A stretch of 64,000 nt of DNA from Paracyclopina nana (GCA_019096065.1 JAGUCH010000004.1:496001-560000); one strand, 5' to 3'; counted from the stretch's first letter, positions 23,162-37,851 are shown. Made by a program: numbers and translations. The notes: a model not told the origin generated them from the sequence alone.

Positions 23162-24358
23162 ATGGCGCCACGCTTTGGATACTGGAATTTGCAAGGGGTG
23201 AGTGATCCTGATTAATAATTACTTTAAGCTTTAATTAATAATTTTCCAAATAGTTCTTCAATCTTAATTCCAGTTTCTGCAAATTATGAACAATCCCAAA
23301 GTTTCACTTTTTATTTAGAATTGCTCTAAAAAGGTTCTGATTTGAAGAAAACTTAGTGAATAGAATTCTAGAAAAAGTGTAAACAAAAAAAAAATGCTAC
23401 TGAATGTCATTATTGAGCTGTTGAACATTATTTTCAGCAAAAAAGGACATTTTAACTCTTAGTTATGTTTCTACAAAGTATCTCCTAAAAACACTAAGTT
23501 TCTGTAAAAAAGCATGAGATATGCTAGCTTAGTTTATATTAGAAAGCCTTAAAGCAGCAATGCTTGCATTTTAGATTTAAAAAGTTGAATTTCAATTCTT
23601 ACTTTGTTTAAGGCTCCTCAAAATAAAATTATAGCCTTGTATCAGTTCTCCAAGCTTTTAATCTAGCTTTATTGCCTTCCAATATCTGTTTACAATTTTT
23701 TAGCTTGGCCAAGCATCAAGATTGCTGCTTGCCTTCACTGGAACAGAACATGAGGATGAAGTCTTGGACATTGCTCATAGGGAAGTGTGGATGGACAAGA
23801 AGTTCAACTTGGGCCTGGATTTCCCCAACTTGCCTTACTACATTGACCAAGATGTCAAGTTGACTCAATCCAATGCCATCTTAAGATACCTTGGAAGGAA
23901 GAACAATTTGTATGGCAAGAATGCCATTGAGGCTGGAACCATTGACATGCTCATTGATGAAGCTCAAGACATCAAAATGGCTCTCATAAAGACAGCCACT
24001 TCTCCTGACTTTGTAAATAACTACCATGATATTATATTATCTTTCAATCAATGAGACCTTTTAGGAAAACGTCAAGGGTGATCACATCAAGGCCATGGAG
24101 CAAAAGTTGAAAATAGTCTCTGACTTTTTGGGCAACAAAAAGTTCTTCATGGGTGATGAAGTCACCATTGGAGATTTTGCAATGATTGATGCTTTGTCCT
24201 GGCACCAAATCTTTGATGCTGACCTGATGGGCAAATTTCCCAATTTGGTGGCCTTCATTGATAATTTCAAGGCCTTGGACAAGATTAAGGCATTTTATGA
24301 AGGGCCAAAACACTTTAAGCTGGTTCTCCCACCAATGTTCCCCTGGCATGGACAATAA
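23162..24358 (+). CDS. Mu-class glutathione S-transferase
   Basis: Exons 23162-23197, 23704-24012 and 24065-24358 give 212 residues, close to the family norm. The first 12 codons (MAPRFGYWNLQG) hold the GYWN motif with the catalytic Tyr of mu GSTs and end at a GTGAGT donor. FKLGLDFPNLPY-like (FNLGLDFPNLPYYI), TQSNAILRYLGRK and FMGDEVTIGDFAMID are the glutathione-binding and N-capping blocks. The enzyme joins glutathione to electrophiles in the cytosol as a dimer. The first intron (506 bp) is long for this window and AT-rich. The start is fixed by the conserved N-terminus. Mu rather than sigma class is judged from GLDFPNLPY and the overall pattern. Confidence 0.93.
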
Positions 24359-24455
24359 TAACACCTTGTTGTGTGTCTAATTGCTTCTTAGTTCCAGCTT
24401 TCTACACATTACAATCTTTGATGCCTATTGATCCAAATTGTACTCAAATGAGAAG

Positions 24456-24461
24456 AATAAA
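24456..24461 (+). terminator. Poly(A) signal AATAAA, GST gene
   Basis: Canonical AATAAA 98 bp after the GST stop and 320 bp before the dynein start. Confidence 0.75.
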
Positions 24462-24781
24462 ACATCATTGATCTACAGATAAAAAACCCAGTTTTATTAA
24501 GTACATAATTAACAATCAATAATCAAAAGCTTTGATTAAAAGCAAATGTTGTCTATATTGGCTTGTCAGTGATGAAGGTATGACACTAGAGTTATGCTGC
24601 AGACAATTAGTTCAATAACCTTTACTTTGCCTGACAAGAAGGTGCATAGGTCTGAGGGGCCCCTTTTACCAGAAGAAAGCCATGGTTACCATGGAGTTGT
24701 TGATCATCATGCAATGCTTGATTGATACCAAGACAAAAGAAAGCTCCTTATGAAAGAAGTGCAGATTGTGAAATAACTAAA

Positions 24782-27700
24782 ATGTGGGGTCCACCCAGCC
24801 AGCTTGACCTCCCTTATGAGGTTAGGCATATGATGAGGTTCAAGGACAAGCATCAGAGACCTTTGACTGATAAGGAAAAGGCCATATTGGAAAGGATCAA
24901 GAAGGCTGATCCAGAGAACTTTGGCAAGAAGTGCAAAGGCATGACCATGCCTCAGGTAAAAGGGGCAAATGCAGATGGATTTAGCAAGCTACATTTGAGT
25001 GTGCTTCCAATCATTTTCTAGATAAAAATCATACAAGAACTGGACCTACCATTGAGAGAAAGAAGGGTAATTGTGGATGAAGTGGAGGGAAAAACTGGCA
25101 ATGAAAGGACCATAAGGCCACCTATCATGGATCCCGAAAAGGAGAAAAAGAAGCCCATCAGCTATTTGGACTTGCTTAGATGTGGAGGCAGATCCTACAG
25201 ACTAGCTGCAAAAAAGAAGAAAGCCAAGCCTAAGGCTAAATACAGATCGTAATAGCACAGATTGCCCTATAGTTTCATGGGACCCCTCAATGCCGATACA
25301 TTTGTTGTTTTGTTCATTTTAGGTACACTGAGGCCAGGAAGGACAGGGAAAAGTTCAGGAAGCGCCTAGTTGAAGTTATAATGCATAGAGATGAGTGGGA
25401 TGATGAAGATGCTGAACCAGGTTAACTAGATTTTGTCCCATCTTTGAAATGATATATACATATAATAATTATTGTAATATCTATTGATTCATGTTCTTCC
25501 ATGTAGCTTCTGCTGGTGCACCTTTGACCACAAAAGAAAAGGACCTACTTAGGTATTACTACTACATCCATAATGGCATTGACACTAGGTTTGTGGCTTC
25601 TATCAACCAAGCTTGGTTCAAGAGGATCATGGCAATGGTGCCTAGGAAACTTCTAAAGAACCAGGTATAAACATAATCAGGCATGTTCCCACAACATTCA
25701 TTGTTGTTCTTTTCAGAAAGAGATTAAAAAGATCCACGAAGAGATCAAAGATGACTACTTGTTTGCTGTAAAGAAGTCAATTGTAGACTTTGTCCTCAAA
25801 GAGCCTGAAATTGATGCTGATGAGAGATTTCTGGTACTAGCTCATTTAATGATAAAAATAATTTTAATAAATTAATAATTTAATTTAGGATGAGGATGAT
25901 GAAACACCTCTTTCCATAGAGTTGGCACATGTTTCTAATTCCTGGAGAAAGCAATTCAAAATCTCCAAGAAATTCTTACGACTCAATCTTCATCCAATTA
26001 ATCATTGTTTGCTACTCACTCTAACTTTATGGTACAAAGAGTATAATCTTGTTAGGTTTATCAATATTGATAAAATGAGACAAGGGCCCAAGATGGAGAT
26101 GATACTATACCAAGACTTCATCTATCATGAAGTTGAGAGAATCAAAACTCTGCTGAAGGATAAATGGCTGCAAAGCATCCTTGACATCTACAGGACTTGT
26201 GAGAAGAAAAAACAACTGCCACTAGAAGTGAGGAAAGACAGTTTCTTAAGAAGCTTGTCTGTCCAAATGACTCTTAGTATTCAATCCTTGACCTTGTCGT
26301 CAATGAAGGATTTTGACAAGTTCATTGAAAGTCTTAATACTGACAAGGCTAGTACACAAAGAGCAGGATTCATTATGACACTGAAGCTGATCAACAATCA
26401 AATTGTCTTCCAACCAGGATTCAAAGATGTTGAAGCTGCTTTGCTAGAGACCTATGATACAGTTCTTCGAGCTGCTTCTGAGATACCAAGATTTGAATAT
26501 GCATTGGATCCAGATGAAGAAGAAAAACCACCTTGCTTGAAGCCAACATTCCTTCCTGAAATCATTGACAGCATCAAGACCAATGTACAGAAAGTAATTG
26601 AGTCTCAAAGCAAAGGTCCTCAAGAGTACATTCAAGAGTATGACAAATTTCTTTACTTGATTGATGGTAGGGCTGAAGATGAGATCAATCAGTACATCAA
26701 ACAGTCCAACACCTTTGATGAGCTGAGTGAAAAGGTCAAGTTCTTTGACAATCTTGGCTCAACTCTGACTGAATCCCTGCCCAAAGATGTCAACTTAGGA
26801 ATGTTTGAGCTTCATTGCGAAGACTTGATTCAGAATCTCTACAGAAAAACTGGTGTACTTAGAGAACTCATTTTGAAGAAAATGTCAATGGATCACCAAG
26901 ATGACAACAAAAGACTGTGCACAGAATATGAGGAAATCTCTGATACAGCTCTGTCTAGTCCAAGCAACACTGAAGAGTTGGTAAAGCTTAAGCAAAAAGT
27001 TCACCACATTCAAACTGTGACCATGAAGGAAAAGGAAAGGGAATTGATGAAAGCTGCTCAAAGATTAGTCTTCCTGAGTGACTATGTTCAGTTCACAACA
27101 GCAGAGATGAAGTTGAACACAAAGACTTTTCAGTGGCATGCCAAAATGCCTGAGGTCTTCGAGGAGCATGGTCAAATAATCAAAGACAAAACTATGGAGT
27201 ACCAAAAGGCACTCAAATTGAGAAGAGAGAGATTTGTGGAAGAATTGGAGGCATACAATTTGCAAGTAGATGATTTTTACACTTATGGCAATGTTGATGA
27301 GCTTCCCAAGTACTTGAAAAAGGCCCAAACACTTAATACTAAGCTGGCCCTCTGCAGGGAAAAAATTGAGCAATTCAATATGGAAGAAAATGCTTTTGAA
27401 TGGGAGCTCACCAATTACCCTCTGATGCAAGCTACTGTGGATAAGTTGAACCCATTTTTGGGTCTCTATGAAACATCCATGGAATTCATGAATAAACAAA
27501 AGACCTGGTTTGAGTCTCCTATGGGAACACATGACCCTAAAGACATTGATGCAGAAGTTAATAGTTCCTGGAAACTTGTTTCCCACCTTGAAAATGAATT
27601 TTGTGATATTCCAGCAGCAAGAGAACTTGTTATTAATGTGAGAGAGAAAATTGAGGAATTCAAGAGCAAGATGCCTGTAATCAGAACCCTGGGCAATCCT

Positions 27701-30700
27701 GGTTTCAGGGAGAGGCACTGGGAAAATGTTTCCAATACAGTAGGCTTCCCTGTGAAAGGTGGCTCCAACTTATTTCAAATTCTTGACATGGGTCTTGATG
27801 AGTATGTGTCAAAGTTTGAAAAAATCAGTGATGCTGCAACCAAAGAGTTCAATCTAGAGAAGTCTATGGAAAACATGGTCAATGAATGGTCTGACATGGA
27901 ATTCACAATCAGCCCTTATGGTGAAACAGGAACCTACACACTGTCCTCTGTTGACAGCATTCAAATCCTACTTGATGATCACATTGTCAAGACTCAAACA
28001 ATGAGAGGATCACCCTATATCAAACCTTTCGAAGAGCAAATTGGAAAATGGGAAGTGAGACTACTTCTTTTGCAAGAAATCATGGATGAATGGCTCAAGG
28101 TGCAGAGCATTTGGCTCTACTTGGAGCCCATTTTTGGGTCCCCTGACATCATGGCTCAAATGCCAGAAGAAGGCAGAAGATTCACAACTGTAGATAAGAA
28201 TTGGAGGGATATAATGAAAGCAGCTATAGTGGACAAGCATGTGCTGTCTGTGGTAGAAATTGACAGGATCCTTGAGAAACTCAAGAAGTCTAATGAGTTG
28301 CTTGATTTGATTGGAAAAGGTCTCAATGACTATCTGGAAAGGAAAAGGCAATGCTTCCCAAGGTTCTTCTTTCTTTCCAACTCAGAGTTACTAGAGATCC
28401 TTTCGGAGACCAAGGATCCCACAAGAGTTCAACCCCATTTGAAAAAGTGCTTTGAAGGCATTGCAAAGCTAGACTTTGATGAGGACCTTGAAGTGATTAA
28501 GATGAAGTCCTTGTCTGGTGAAATTATTCCTCTGGTCAAGCAAATTTCAACTATCAAAGCTAGAGGCCAAGTAGATAAGTGGCTTGCAGAGTTGGAAGTA
28601 CAAATGAGGCTGAGCTTAAAGCAGCAAATTGAGAGTGCAATGGAATCCTATGAAAAGATGGAAGTAACTGAAAGCTCCAAGACCTTCCCAAGCCAAGTTT
28701 TGCTGTGTGTCAACTATGTCTCTTGGACAGCTAAAATTGAACAAGCCCTTCTTTCAGGCAACAAGGATGATCTGATGGCAGTCAAAGATAAAAATGATTC
28801 TTACCTAGAGGAACTGTCAAGATTGGTTTTGACGGAGTCAGACAAGAAGCAATGCCAAAACTTTGCTAACTTAATTCTTGCTCAAGGGTACACTGACATA
28901 GTGTTACAGGAACTTTTGTCTGAGAAGTCGCAAGTGACATCTCAGTCATTCCCTTGGCTGTCAAGATTAAGATACTATTGGACTGATGGCACTGTGGAGC
29001 TGAGAATGATGCATAGTTCTGTGAAATATGGCTATGAATATTTAAGTGCTTATACCAAGCTAGTTATGACTCCTTTGACTGAACGATGCTACAGAATTCT
29101 TCTCATGGCACTGGATTTGCACCAAGGTGGTTTAGTGTCTGGTCAAACTGCAACTGGCAAAACTGAAACAGTCAAAGACCTTGCAAAAGCTGTAGCCAAG
29201 CAGTGTGTTGGATTTAATTGTACTGAAAATGTTCACTACAATGCATTTGCCAAGTTTTTAAAGGGTTTGGCTTCATGTGGAGCATGGTCTTGTTTTGATG
29301 AATTCCATCGAATTGATTTCCAAGTGCTATCAGTAATTGGGCACCAAATCTTGAGCATACAAAGAGCAATACAGGCTGGCATGGTATCAATGATGTTTGA
29401 GGATTCAGACATTAAGATCAACCCTGGATGTGCAGTATTTGTTACCACAGAGTCATTGCAGGCTGAGCATGATCTGCCTGATAATCTCAAGGTGTTATTC
29501 AGACCTGTAGCCATGGCAAACCCTGATCTAGCTTTAATAGCTGAATTGATGCTGAAGTCATATGGCTTCAATGATACCAGAACATTGTCCAAGAAGATTG
29601 CATCAATGGCTGAATTGTGTGATGGGCTTTTATCATCACAGCCTCATTATGAATTTGGTTTGAGGTCAATCATCTCCATTTTGAGGTCAGCAGGAGAACT
29701 CAAGAAGTTAAAGCAGAGTGAAGATGAGCACTACATCATTTCCCAAGCCCTTCAAACTGTCAAATACTGTGAGCTTTTGCCACAAGATCAAAAAATGTTC
29801 AGAGAAATTCTAGACAAGGCATTCCATCAGTGTCCTCCAGATCAAATTCCGGATGATGTTCTCAAAAATGCAATTGAAGAGCAATGTATCAAGAATGACT
29901 TGGAAGGAACACCTCATTTTATGTCAAAAGTGCAACAGCTGTATGACATGATGGATTTGAGTGATGGAGTGATGCTCTTGGGAGAGTCTTATGGAGGCAA
30001 AACTAAAGCATGCAAAATATTGGCTGCATCACTCCAATCATCTCAAGGCTCAACAGGAAAGGCTCCAACTTGTGTCATTCTCAACCCAAAGGCTATCAAA
30101 ATTGATCAATTGTATGGCTACTTTGACAATGATGAATGGAAAGATGGCATTCTTGCAACAAACTTTAGGCAATTTGCTGGGCTCCCAGACCAGGTAATGC
30201 TTTTAAAAATTCTGAAAACTTCAGAGAATTTAACAGTTCACTAAATTCTTCGTAGGAAAGGAAATGGCTCATATTTGATGGCCCTGTTGATTCAGAATGG
30301 ATAGAAAATATGAACACAGTTCTTGATGAGAACAAGAAACTATGTCTTATGTCTGGAGAAATCATCTCATTACCACCTAACACTAACCTCATTTTTGAAG
30401 CCCAAGATGTTGAGTCAGCATCACCAGCAACTATCTCACGGTGTGGAGTGCTGTACATGGATCCCCAATGCCTTCATTGGAACTTAATTGTCAAAACATG
30501 GATAAACACTTTCCCAAGGTTTATCCCTGAGTCAATAAGGCTCAAGCTGTCTGGCATGTTTGATAGGTTTTGCTACCCTCTTCTGACAGTAAGATGTGGA
30601 AGATATGAAAAATTATGCTTATTTAAATACTTTTATTTGTTTTAAAAGCTTGTCAAGAAAACAGCCACATTGAAGATAAGTGGGCATCATTTGATTTCAT

Positions 30701-33700
30701 CACTTATCAAACTTTTTGATTGCTACTTGGTTCCCTTGATTGAGAGTGGAGAATTGAAGGGGAAATCTGAAACAGAGCTGAACCCTGTTTTTGAGGGAAT
30801 GTTCTTCTTCTCCTGTATTTGGTAGGAGATCAATCATATACATTGGTGAAATTTAATTGATCATTATTTCATTAGGTCATTGGGAGCTGTTTGTGAAAGT
30901 GAAGGAAAGGCACAATTCAACTTGGTGTTTAATGAGCTATTGAATGGAGACTTAACACAAACCACAAGGGAGTCCCTTAATTTACAAGTTGATGTTCCCA
31001 AGCTTGAGGCACCATTTGTTTTCCCACTCCCTAAAGATGAGTCTGTATTTGGCTTTAAGCTCTCCATTGGAACAAAATCAGAATGGGTGAAATGGGAAGA
31101 AGACATTGATACTTCAGCTCAACTTCCCAGGGATATTTTTGCTTGTCAGGTACTCTAATTAAAACAACTCAACCTCAAATTTTAACTTTAACAAGATTTG
31201 TGGGATTTTAGCTGATTATCCCAACTGCTGAGACTGCCAAGTACTACCACTTGATGAATCTCTTTGTTGAAAATGGGAAGCCATTCCTGCTAATTGGAGC
31301 ATCTGGAACTGGGAAATCATCCTATGTCAAGGATCTCCTGAACAGGAAACTGGATAAAGATAAATTTGCTTCTGCATTTTTGTACTTCACTAGGTAGTTA
31401 TTCTATGTTATGAACTTTCAGCAGGGTTTTACCTGAACATATTTCAGCAACACAACCCCAACAACAACACAGGACATAATCATGTCTAAGTTGGACAAGA
31501 GGAGAAAAGGAGTATATGGGCCTCCATTGGGCAAAAAGTTTATTGTTTTTGTTGATGACATTAACATGCCAAATAAGGATGATGTTGATTCCCAGCCTCC
31601 AATTGAGCTGTTGCGCCAACTTCTTGACCATCAAATTTGGTATGACAACAAGGAACTCTTTCCTATGAAGCTGATTGAAATGCAAGTTATTGGAGCTATG
31701 AGGCCACCAGATGGCAGCAGCAAAGCAATGACAGGAAGGTTCATTAGACATTTCAACACACTAAATATTGACTTGGTAAGCAAAAATGAAATAGTATTTA
31801 GTCAACCTTTAATAAACTTGTGTTCTAGTTTCAAGATCAAACAATCACAGCCATATTCAGCAGAATTGTGCTATGGCACTTGGATACCAAGGGGTTTGCA
31901 AAAGAGTTTGATCCATGCATTGATCAGGTATTATTTTAGTATTTTGCAAATTGCAGAAGATTTTTAATAATACATGCTTTAGGTTGTTACTGCAACCTTG
32001 GAAGTGCACAAGTTTGTTGTCAAAAATTTACTTCCAACACCTGACCATACCCATTACTTGTTCAGCTTGAAAGAGTTCAGCAGGGTTATTTGTGGATGCC
32101 TTCTATCAGTCCCAGAAACAATGGAAGATCTGAATGCCATGAAGAGGCTGTGGGTTCATGAAGTCTTCAGAGTTTACTATGATAGACTTGTTGCAGATAC
32201 TGACCAGGACTTATTTGTCACTCAAGTGTCAAAGATATGCAACCAAAGATTGAAAATTAGCTTTACAGAGCTTTGTGGAAGGCTTAAGAAGCCTGACTAT
32301 GAAAATATTGATAAGGATGACATGAGAAGGCTAATTTTCTGTGACTTCAATGACACAAAGAGTGAAGATAAGTTTTACAAAGAAATCACTGACATGGAGA
32401 AATTCAGGGAGGTGTCAGAAGGATTGCTAGTCAAATACAATGAAGTGAGTAGGAAACCAATGGATTTGACTTTATTTGATTTTGCTCTTGAGCATTTGAG
32501 CAGAATATCAAGGGTTCTGAAACAACCAGAGAGCCATACATTGATAGTTGGTGTTGGTGGATCTGGAAGGCAATCTCTCTCTAGGCTCGCAACTCATATT
32601 GCTGGATATGAATTCTACCAATTTGAAATGGGCAAAGATGATGGCATTAAAGAATGGAGAGACAGCATGAAGAATATTCTGAAGAAGACATCATTATCAA
32701 CAAATCAAAATGTTTTGTTCCTCTATGAAAGCCAGGTCCATACTTGACATACCTTTATTATAAGAAATTAATTTTATCTTAACTGCTCTTTTCTATGTTC
32801 CAGATGACAGATTTGAGGTTCATGGAGGACATCAATAATATCCTCTATTCTGGAGAAGTACCAAATATATTTGCAATTGATGAGAAGATTGAAATAATTG
32901 AGAACATGAGAAATTTAGAAAAGCAGCTTGACAAATCTCAGCATACAGATGGAAGTGGGCCAGGTAAATAATTCAGCAGAGAAAAAATCAGCAATAAATG
33001 AAAAACTTTGGTTGATTTTCAGAGCTTTTCAAACTTTTTGTAAAGAGAGTTAAGGAAAACCTTCACATTATTCTGGCAATGAGTCCACTATCAGACACAT
33101 TCAAGTCATTTATTGCTAAATTCCCAGCCTTGATGAGTTGTTGCACAATAAATTGGATGCATCAGTGGCCAGGTGATTTGGACTTATTTAACATTAATTG
33201 CTTTCCATTCAAACATTTTTCTTGCTTCAGACGACGCCTTGAACTTTGTGGCATACAGATTTCTGGGTGACATCCATTTCAATCCTGGAGAGCTTGAAGG
33301 TTGTGTGGAACTTTGTGAATACTTTCACAACTCAACCATCAACCTATCCAAGGAAGTAAGATGGAAGTATCAGTTGTATAACTATGTCACTCCAGCCTCC
33401 TACCTAGAACTGAACATTTTGTTCAAAAAACTTCTTAAAGAGTACAGGGAGAAGGTACAAAAGACCAAAAATATGTATCAGGTGAGCCTTGAGAAGCTTA
33501 AAGGGGCTGAGAGTCAAGTCACTGTCATGCAAGCTGAGATGGCAGCTCTCCAACCAAAATTAGCAATAGCTTCAAAGGAAGTAGACTCAAGCATGACCTA
33601 TGTGGAAAAGGAGCAAACTGAGGTGGCTGAATTGGAGAAAATAGTCAAGGGTGAAGACACAATAGTCAATGAGAAGAAGAAAGTGGCTGAAACCATCAGG

Positions 33701-36700
33701 AATGACTGCGATGCTGAGCTCACTGAAGTCAATGCTGTCATTGATGGTGCTCTTGATGCACTCGCAGCTCTTACTCAATCAGAAATTGCTGCAGTAAGGG
33801 GGGCCAAGACCCCATCATTATGCTTGAAGTTGATCATGGAAGTGGTTTGCCTTTTCAAGAACATCAAGCCAGACAGGATTCCTGACACAGCAGCTGGTGG
33901 CAGCAAGATGATTGATGATTATTGGGGGCCAGGAAAAAGGATTCTTGGTGATCCAAAATTTGTGGAAGTCATGTCTACTTTTGACAAGGACAACATACCA
34001 GCTAAAACTGCAAAGCTAGTGAGGGACAAGTATCTGTCAAACCCTGACATAAACCCAGACAAGAGTAAAAGTAATCTGGCAGCCATGGATACTTGTGCAA
34101 GGGCAATGTACAGATGGGTGCTGGCTATTGACATGTATGAAAAAGTAGCCAAGAATATTGCTCCAAAGAGGGAGTCTTTAGGTAAGGCTGAAAGTGACTA
34201 CCAAGAATCTTTGGAACAATTGAACAAGAAGAAGGAAAACTTGAGGGAAGCCCAAGACAAACTGAAAAATGTCCATGATGACTTGCAACAGAAGAAACAG
34301 AGGAAGGCAGAGCTTGAGAATGAAGTTGATCTTTGCACCAGAAAGCTGGAGAGGGCTGAGCAGCTCATCACAGGATTTGGTGGAGAGAGGGAGAAATGGG
34401 CAGAGACTACAAGGTCTTTAGAAATGAAGCTTAATCAGCTGACTGGAGATATTTTGTTAGCAGTTGGAACAGTAGCCTACCTAGGTGCTTTCCCAGAAAA
34501 TGAGAGGCAAAGTCAAATTGAGAATTGGCAAATGAAAGCAAAGGAGCTGAATGTTCCCTACTCTGAGGACTACAGTCTCCAAGGAACTCTTGGCAACCAG
34601 ATCACCATACAGTCCTGGTACATGAATGGTTTGCTAAGAGACAACTTGTCCACAGACAATGGAATCATTTTGTCCACAGCAGAGAGATGGGTCCTCATGG
34701 TTGACCCACAAGATATAGCTAACCGTTGGATCAAAACCATGGAGAAGCAAAAGAATCTGTCTGTGCTTAAGCAATCTGACAAAGATTTCTTAAGAAGCTT
34801 GGAAAACTGCATTCAGTTTGGCACTCCAGTTTTGCTGGAAAATGTTGGTGAAAGTTTGGATCCTGCATTGGAACCACTCCTGCAAAAGCAAACTTTCCAA
34901 CAGGGAGGATCAGTTTGTATCAAGCTGGGTGAATCCACCATTGAGTACTCAAAGGACTTCAGAATGTACATAACAACAAGGCTCAAGAATCCTCATTTCC
35001 CACCAGAGACAACAGCAAAGATTACAATGGTCAATTTCTCCATATCTAAGGCTGGATTGGTTGATCAATTGCTTGGCATCATTGTTGCCAGGGAAAGGCC
35101 AGAATTGGAAGAAGAAAGAAGCCAAGTCATTGGTCAGATCAATGAGAACAAGAAGAATTTAGGAGACATAGAAAACAAGATTCTCAGTGTCCTGTACACT
35201 TCCAAGGGAAATATCCTTGAGGATGAAAATGCCATTAAGACTCTGAGCTCTTCCAAAGTTCTTGCAAATGAAATAGTTGAAAAGCAGCACACTTGTGAGA
35301 TAGCCAAGGGCAGGATTGATGACAACAGGAATGAGTATCTAGATTTGACCCACTTTGCTGTCTCCCTATTCTTCACTGGGAATCACATCTGCATGATCAA
35401 TCACATGTACCAGTTCAGCTTGGCTTGGTTCATCAATCTTTTCTGCACTTCCATCGATGTCGCAGACAAATCAGAGGAGCTTGAAGAAAGACTAAGTAGC
35501 ATCAAGGATCACTTCCTCAGAAGCTTGTTTGTCAATACATCAGCTAGCTTATTTGAAGAGGACAAGATTATCTACTCCTTCTTGCTGGCTTGCAGTTTGG
35601 GCAAAACTTGCCAAGGTCTTCTTGAGACTGATGAGTGGCAGTATCTCCTGAAAATCATCAAGGATGGAGATTCCAATGAAGAGTCAGATATTGTCCCTGA
35701 TTGGATTACACCAAAAGTTAAGTCCAAATTCAATCAGCTCATAAAGTTGGACAAGTTCAAAGAGTTATTTTCTGAAGACAATGAACCTTTGCTTAAAAAG
35801 TTGTGGAGGAGTTTCTCCCCTCATGTTGACCCTGAGTATGATGAACTATGCCAAGACCTGAATCCATTTCAAAAGCTCATCTTTTTGGCCACATTCAGGC
35901 CAGACAAATTGGTACCAGCCATCAGAAGGTTTGTGTCAGACACTCTGGGAATGACTTTTGTTCAGCAAGAGCCCCTCGACATTGGCAAAGCATTTCAAGA
36001 GACAAGTGCAGCCACTCCTTTGATCATTTTGCTCAAGGAAGAAGTCAACCCATGCAAATACATCTTCAGATTTGCAGATGAAATGGGCTTCCAAGGAAGA
36101 AAGCTAAGAATACTCTCACTTGGCAGTGGTCAAGAGGAAAAGGCAAGAGAAACAATCAAAGAGTGTAGTCAAACAGCAACTTGGGTTGTACTTCTCAACT
36201 GCCATTTGGTCCCTGATTGGTTGGATGAATTGGAGTACCTCTGTGAGGATCTTGGTGCTGAAACTACAAATCAGGACTTTCGGCTTTGGCTCACCACTCA
36301 GACAACTACAGCATTTTCAGTCCCAACACTGCAGCTGGGAGTCAAAGTGGCCATTGAAGAGCCAACCATGGTCAAGACAAGCTTGGTCAGACACTTGTTC
36401 CCTGACAAGTCATTCATTGCAACTTACAACAAGACAGTCCCTCCATGGAGGAGAATTTGCTTTGCCATCACTCTGTTTCATTCTTGCATCAATGAAAGAA
36501 CCACTTATGCTCACTGTGGGTGGAATCAGGACTACATTTTTGGAGAGGCTGACTATGACCTGTGCTTGTTGCATCTGAACTCTATCTTGCAAGAGAAGGA
36601 CTTTTCAATGAGCACATTGCAGTACTTGATTGCTGAATGTACTTATGGGGGAAGAATGGAAGATGAGTGGGACATGAGAACCCTGACTACTTTCCTAGAG

Positions 36701-37834
36701 AGAATAACTTGCAATCTCAGCTTGGATGATGAGTGTGTTTTTGATGAGGACTCTGTTTACCATACCAAAAAGTTGGCAAGTCATGAGAGCATGATGGAGT
36801 ACTTGAATGGACTTCCAACTGAAACATCTCATGCACTCATGGGAGTAAATGAGCCCAACCACTGGAACAAGAATGAGGCTAAAGGAGTGGAGTTCATCAA
36901 AAAGCTAAGGAAGACTCATGGACTTGATCTGAAGGAGGATGAGGATGAAGAAAATGATGTGGACATCAGGGAAAAAATTGTCAACATTCTTGCTATGACT
37001 CCAGATGAGTTTGAGCTAAATGAGAACCTCAATGGAATCATGGAACTGGTCCTGGACCAAGAATTACAAAAATACAACACTTTGCTCTCAGTAATGAAGG
37101 AAAGCTTGGAAAATGCACTCAATGGTATCGATGGCAAAAGCCTAGTCACCGAAGAGATTGAAGACTTCATCCAGAGTTTGAAGCAAGATGAAATTCCATC
37201 CATTTGGCTGGATTGTGCTTATCCAACCATGGAGGACTTAACTGGCTACTTGAGTGACTTGGCTGAAAGAATTGAGTTTCTTAGAAGTTGGCTGATTGAT
37301 GGCCCTCCAAAATCCTTTTGGGTCACAGCTCTTTTTGAACCAGGTGACTTTTTCATTGCAATCATGTACATCCATGCATTGGAGAATGGTATGCCGGACT
37401 TCCATGAGCTCTCTTTGGAGTGCAGATTTGACAAGTAAGACTATCTTAGGGACTTATTTAAAATGGTGACAAAATGTCACAAGTTTACCTTTCCTAGTGA
37501 TGATGATGGTCCAGGTATCCTAGTAAGAGGCTTGTACTTGGTTGGAGCATCTTGGGACTCTGAAAAAAATCAACTGGCAGAAGCTGACAGAGAGTCTATT
37601 TGTGCACTTATGCCATCAATTAGACTAGTGCCAGTGCAAAATAATGATGATGATGAAGAAGAGGAAGAGGATGGTTCAAGTAAAACATACACTTGTCCTT
37701 TATTTCAAAATTCTGAAAGGTCTGGAGATGAAAATTTCATCATTGATTTGGAGTTGCCCACTGATCAGCCTTCAGAGCACTGGATTTTGACTGGAACTGC
37801 ACTGCTTTGCCAGAAACCAATAGATTTAGGTTAG
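24782..37834 (+). CDS. DNAH7: Axonemal inner-arm dynein heavy chain 7
   Basis: Seventeen exons were placed: 24782-24955, 25022-25248, 25323-25420, 25507-25664, 25717-25833, 25889-30193, 30256-30588, 30649-30821, 30876-31149, 31212-31393, 31448-31775, 31829-31927, 31983-32735, 32804-32963, 33023-33172, 33231-37434 and 37498-37834. They sum to 4023 codons plus stop, about the length of vertebrate DNAH7. N-terminal blocks such as LLRYYYYIHNGIDT and DDYLFAVKKSIVDFVLK, and PRFFFLSNSELLEILSETKD in the linker, match DNAH7. P-loops are AAA1 GQTATGKTE (about residue 1342), AAA2 GESYGGKTK (1621), AAA3 GASGTGKSS (1981) and AAA4 GVGGSGRQS (2346). Stalk coiled coils and the microtubule-binding domain span about 2590-2900; the C-terminal domain ends LPTDQPSEHW and LLCQ. 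It drives ciliary bending as a single-headed inner-arm motor. The AAA1 site departs from the family; see findings. The start ATG is the first in the open frame. Confidence 0.95.
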
Positions 37835-37845
37835 CACTTAAAAGC

Positions 37846-37851
37846 AATAAA
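37846..37851 (+). terminator. Poly(A) signal AATAAA, DNAH7 gene
   Basis: AATAAA only 12 bp after the stop, with another about 25 bp further on (AGAAATAAAG). Confidence 0.7.

Noticed and set aside
24722-24781. Earlier start for DNAH7
   Set aside because: The extension begins at a TTG right after an in-frame stop; the first ATG is at 24782.
37435-37449. A 15 bp intron near the DNAH7 3' end
   Set aside because: Too short to splice; the acceptor at 37497 gives a 63 bp intron in the right phase and a better family match.
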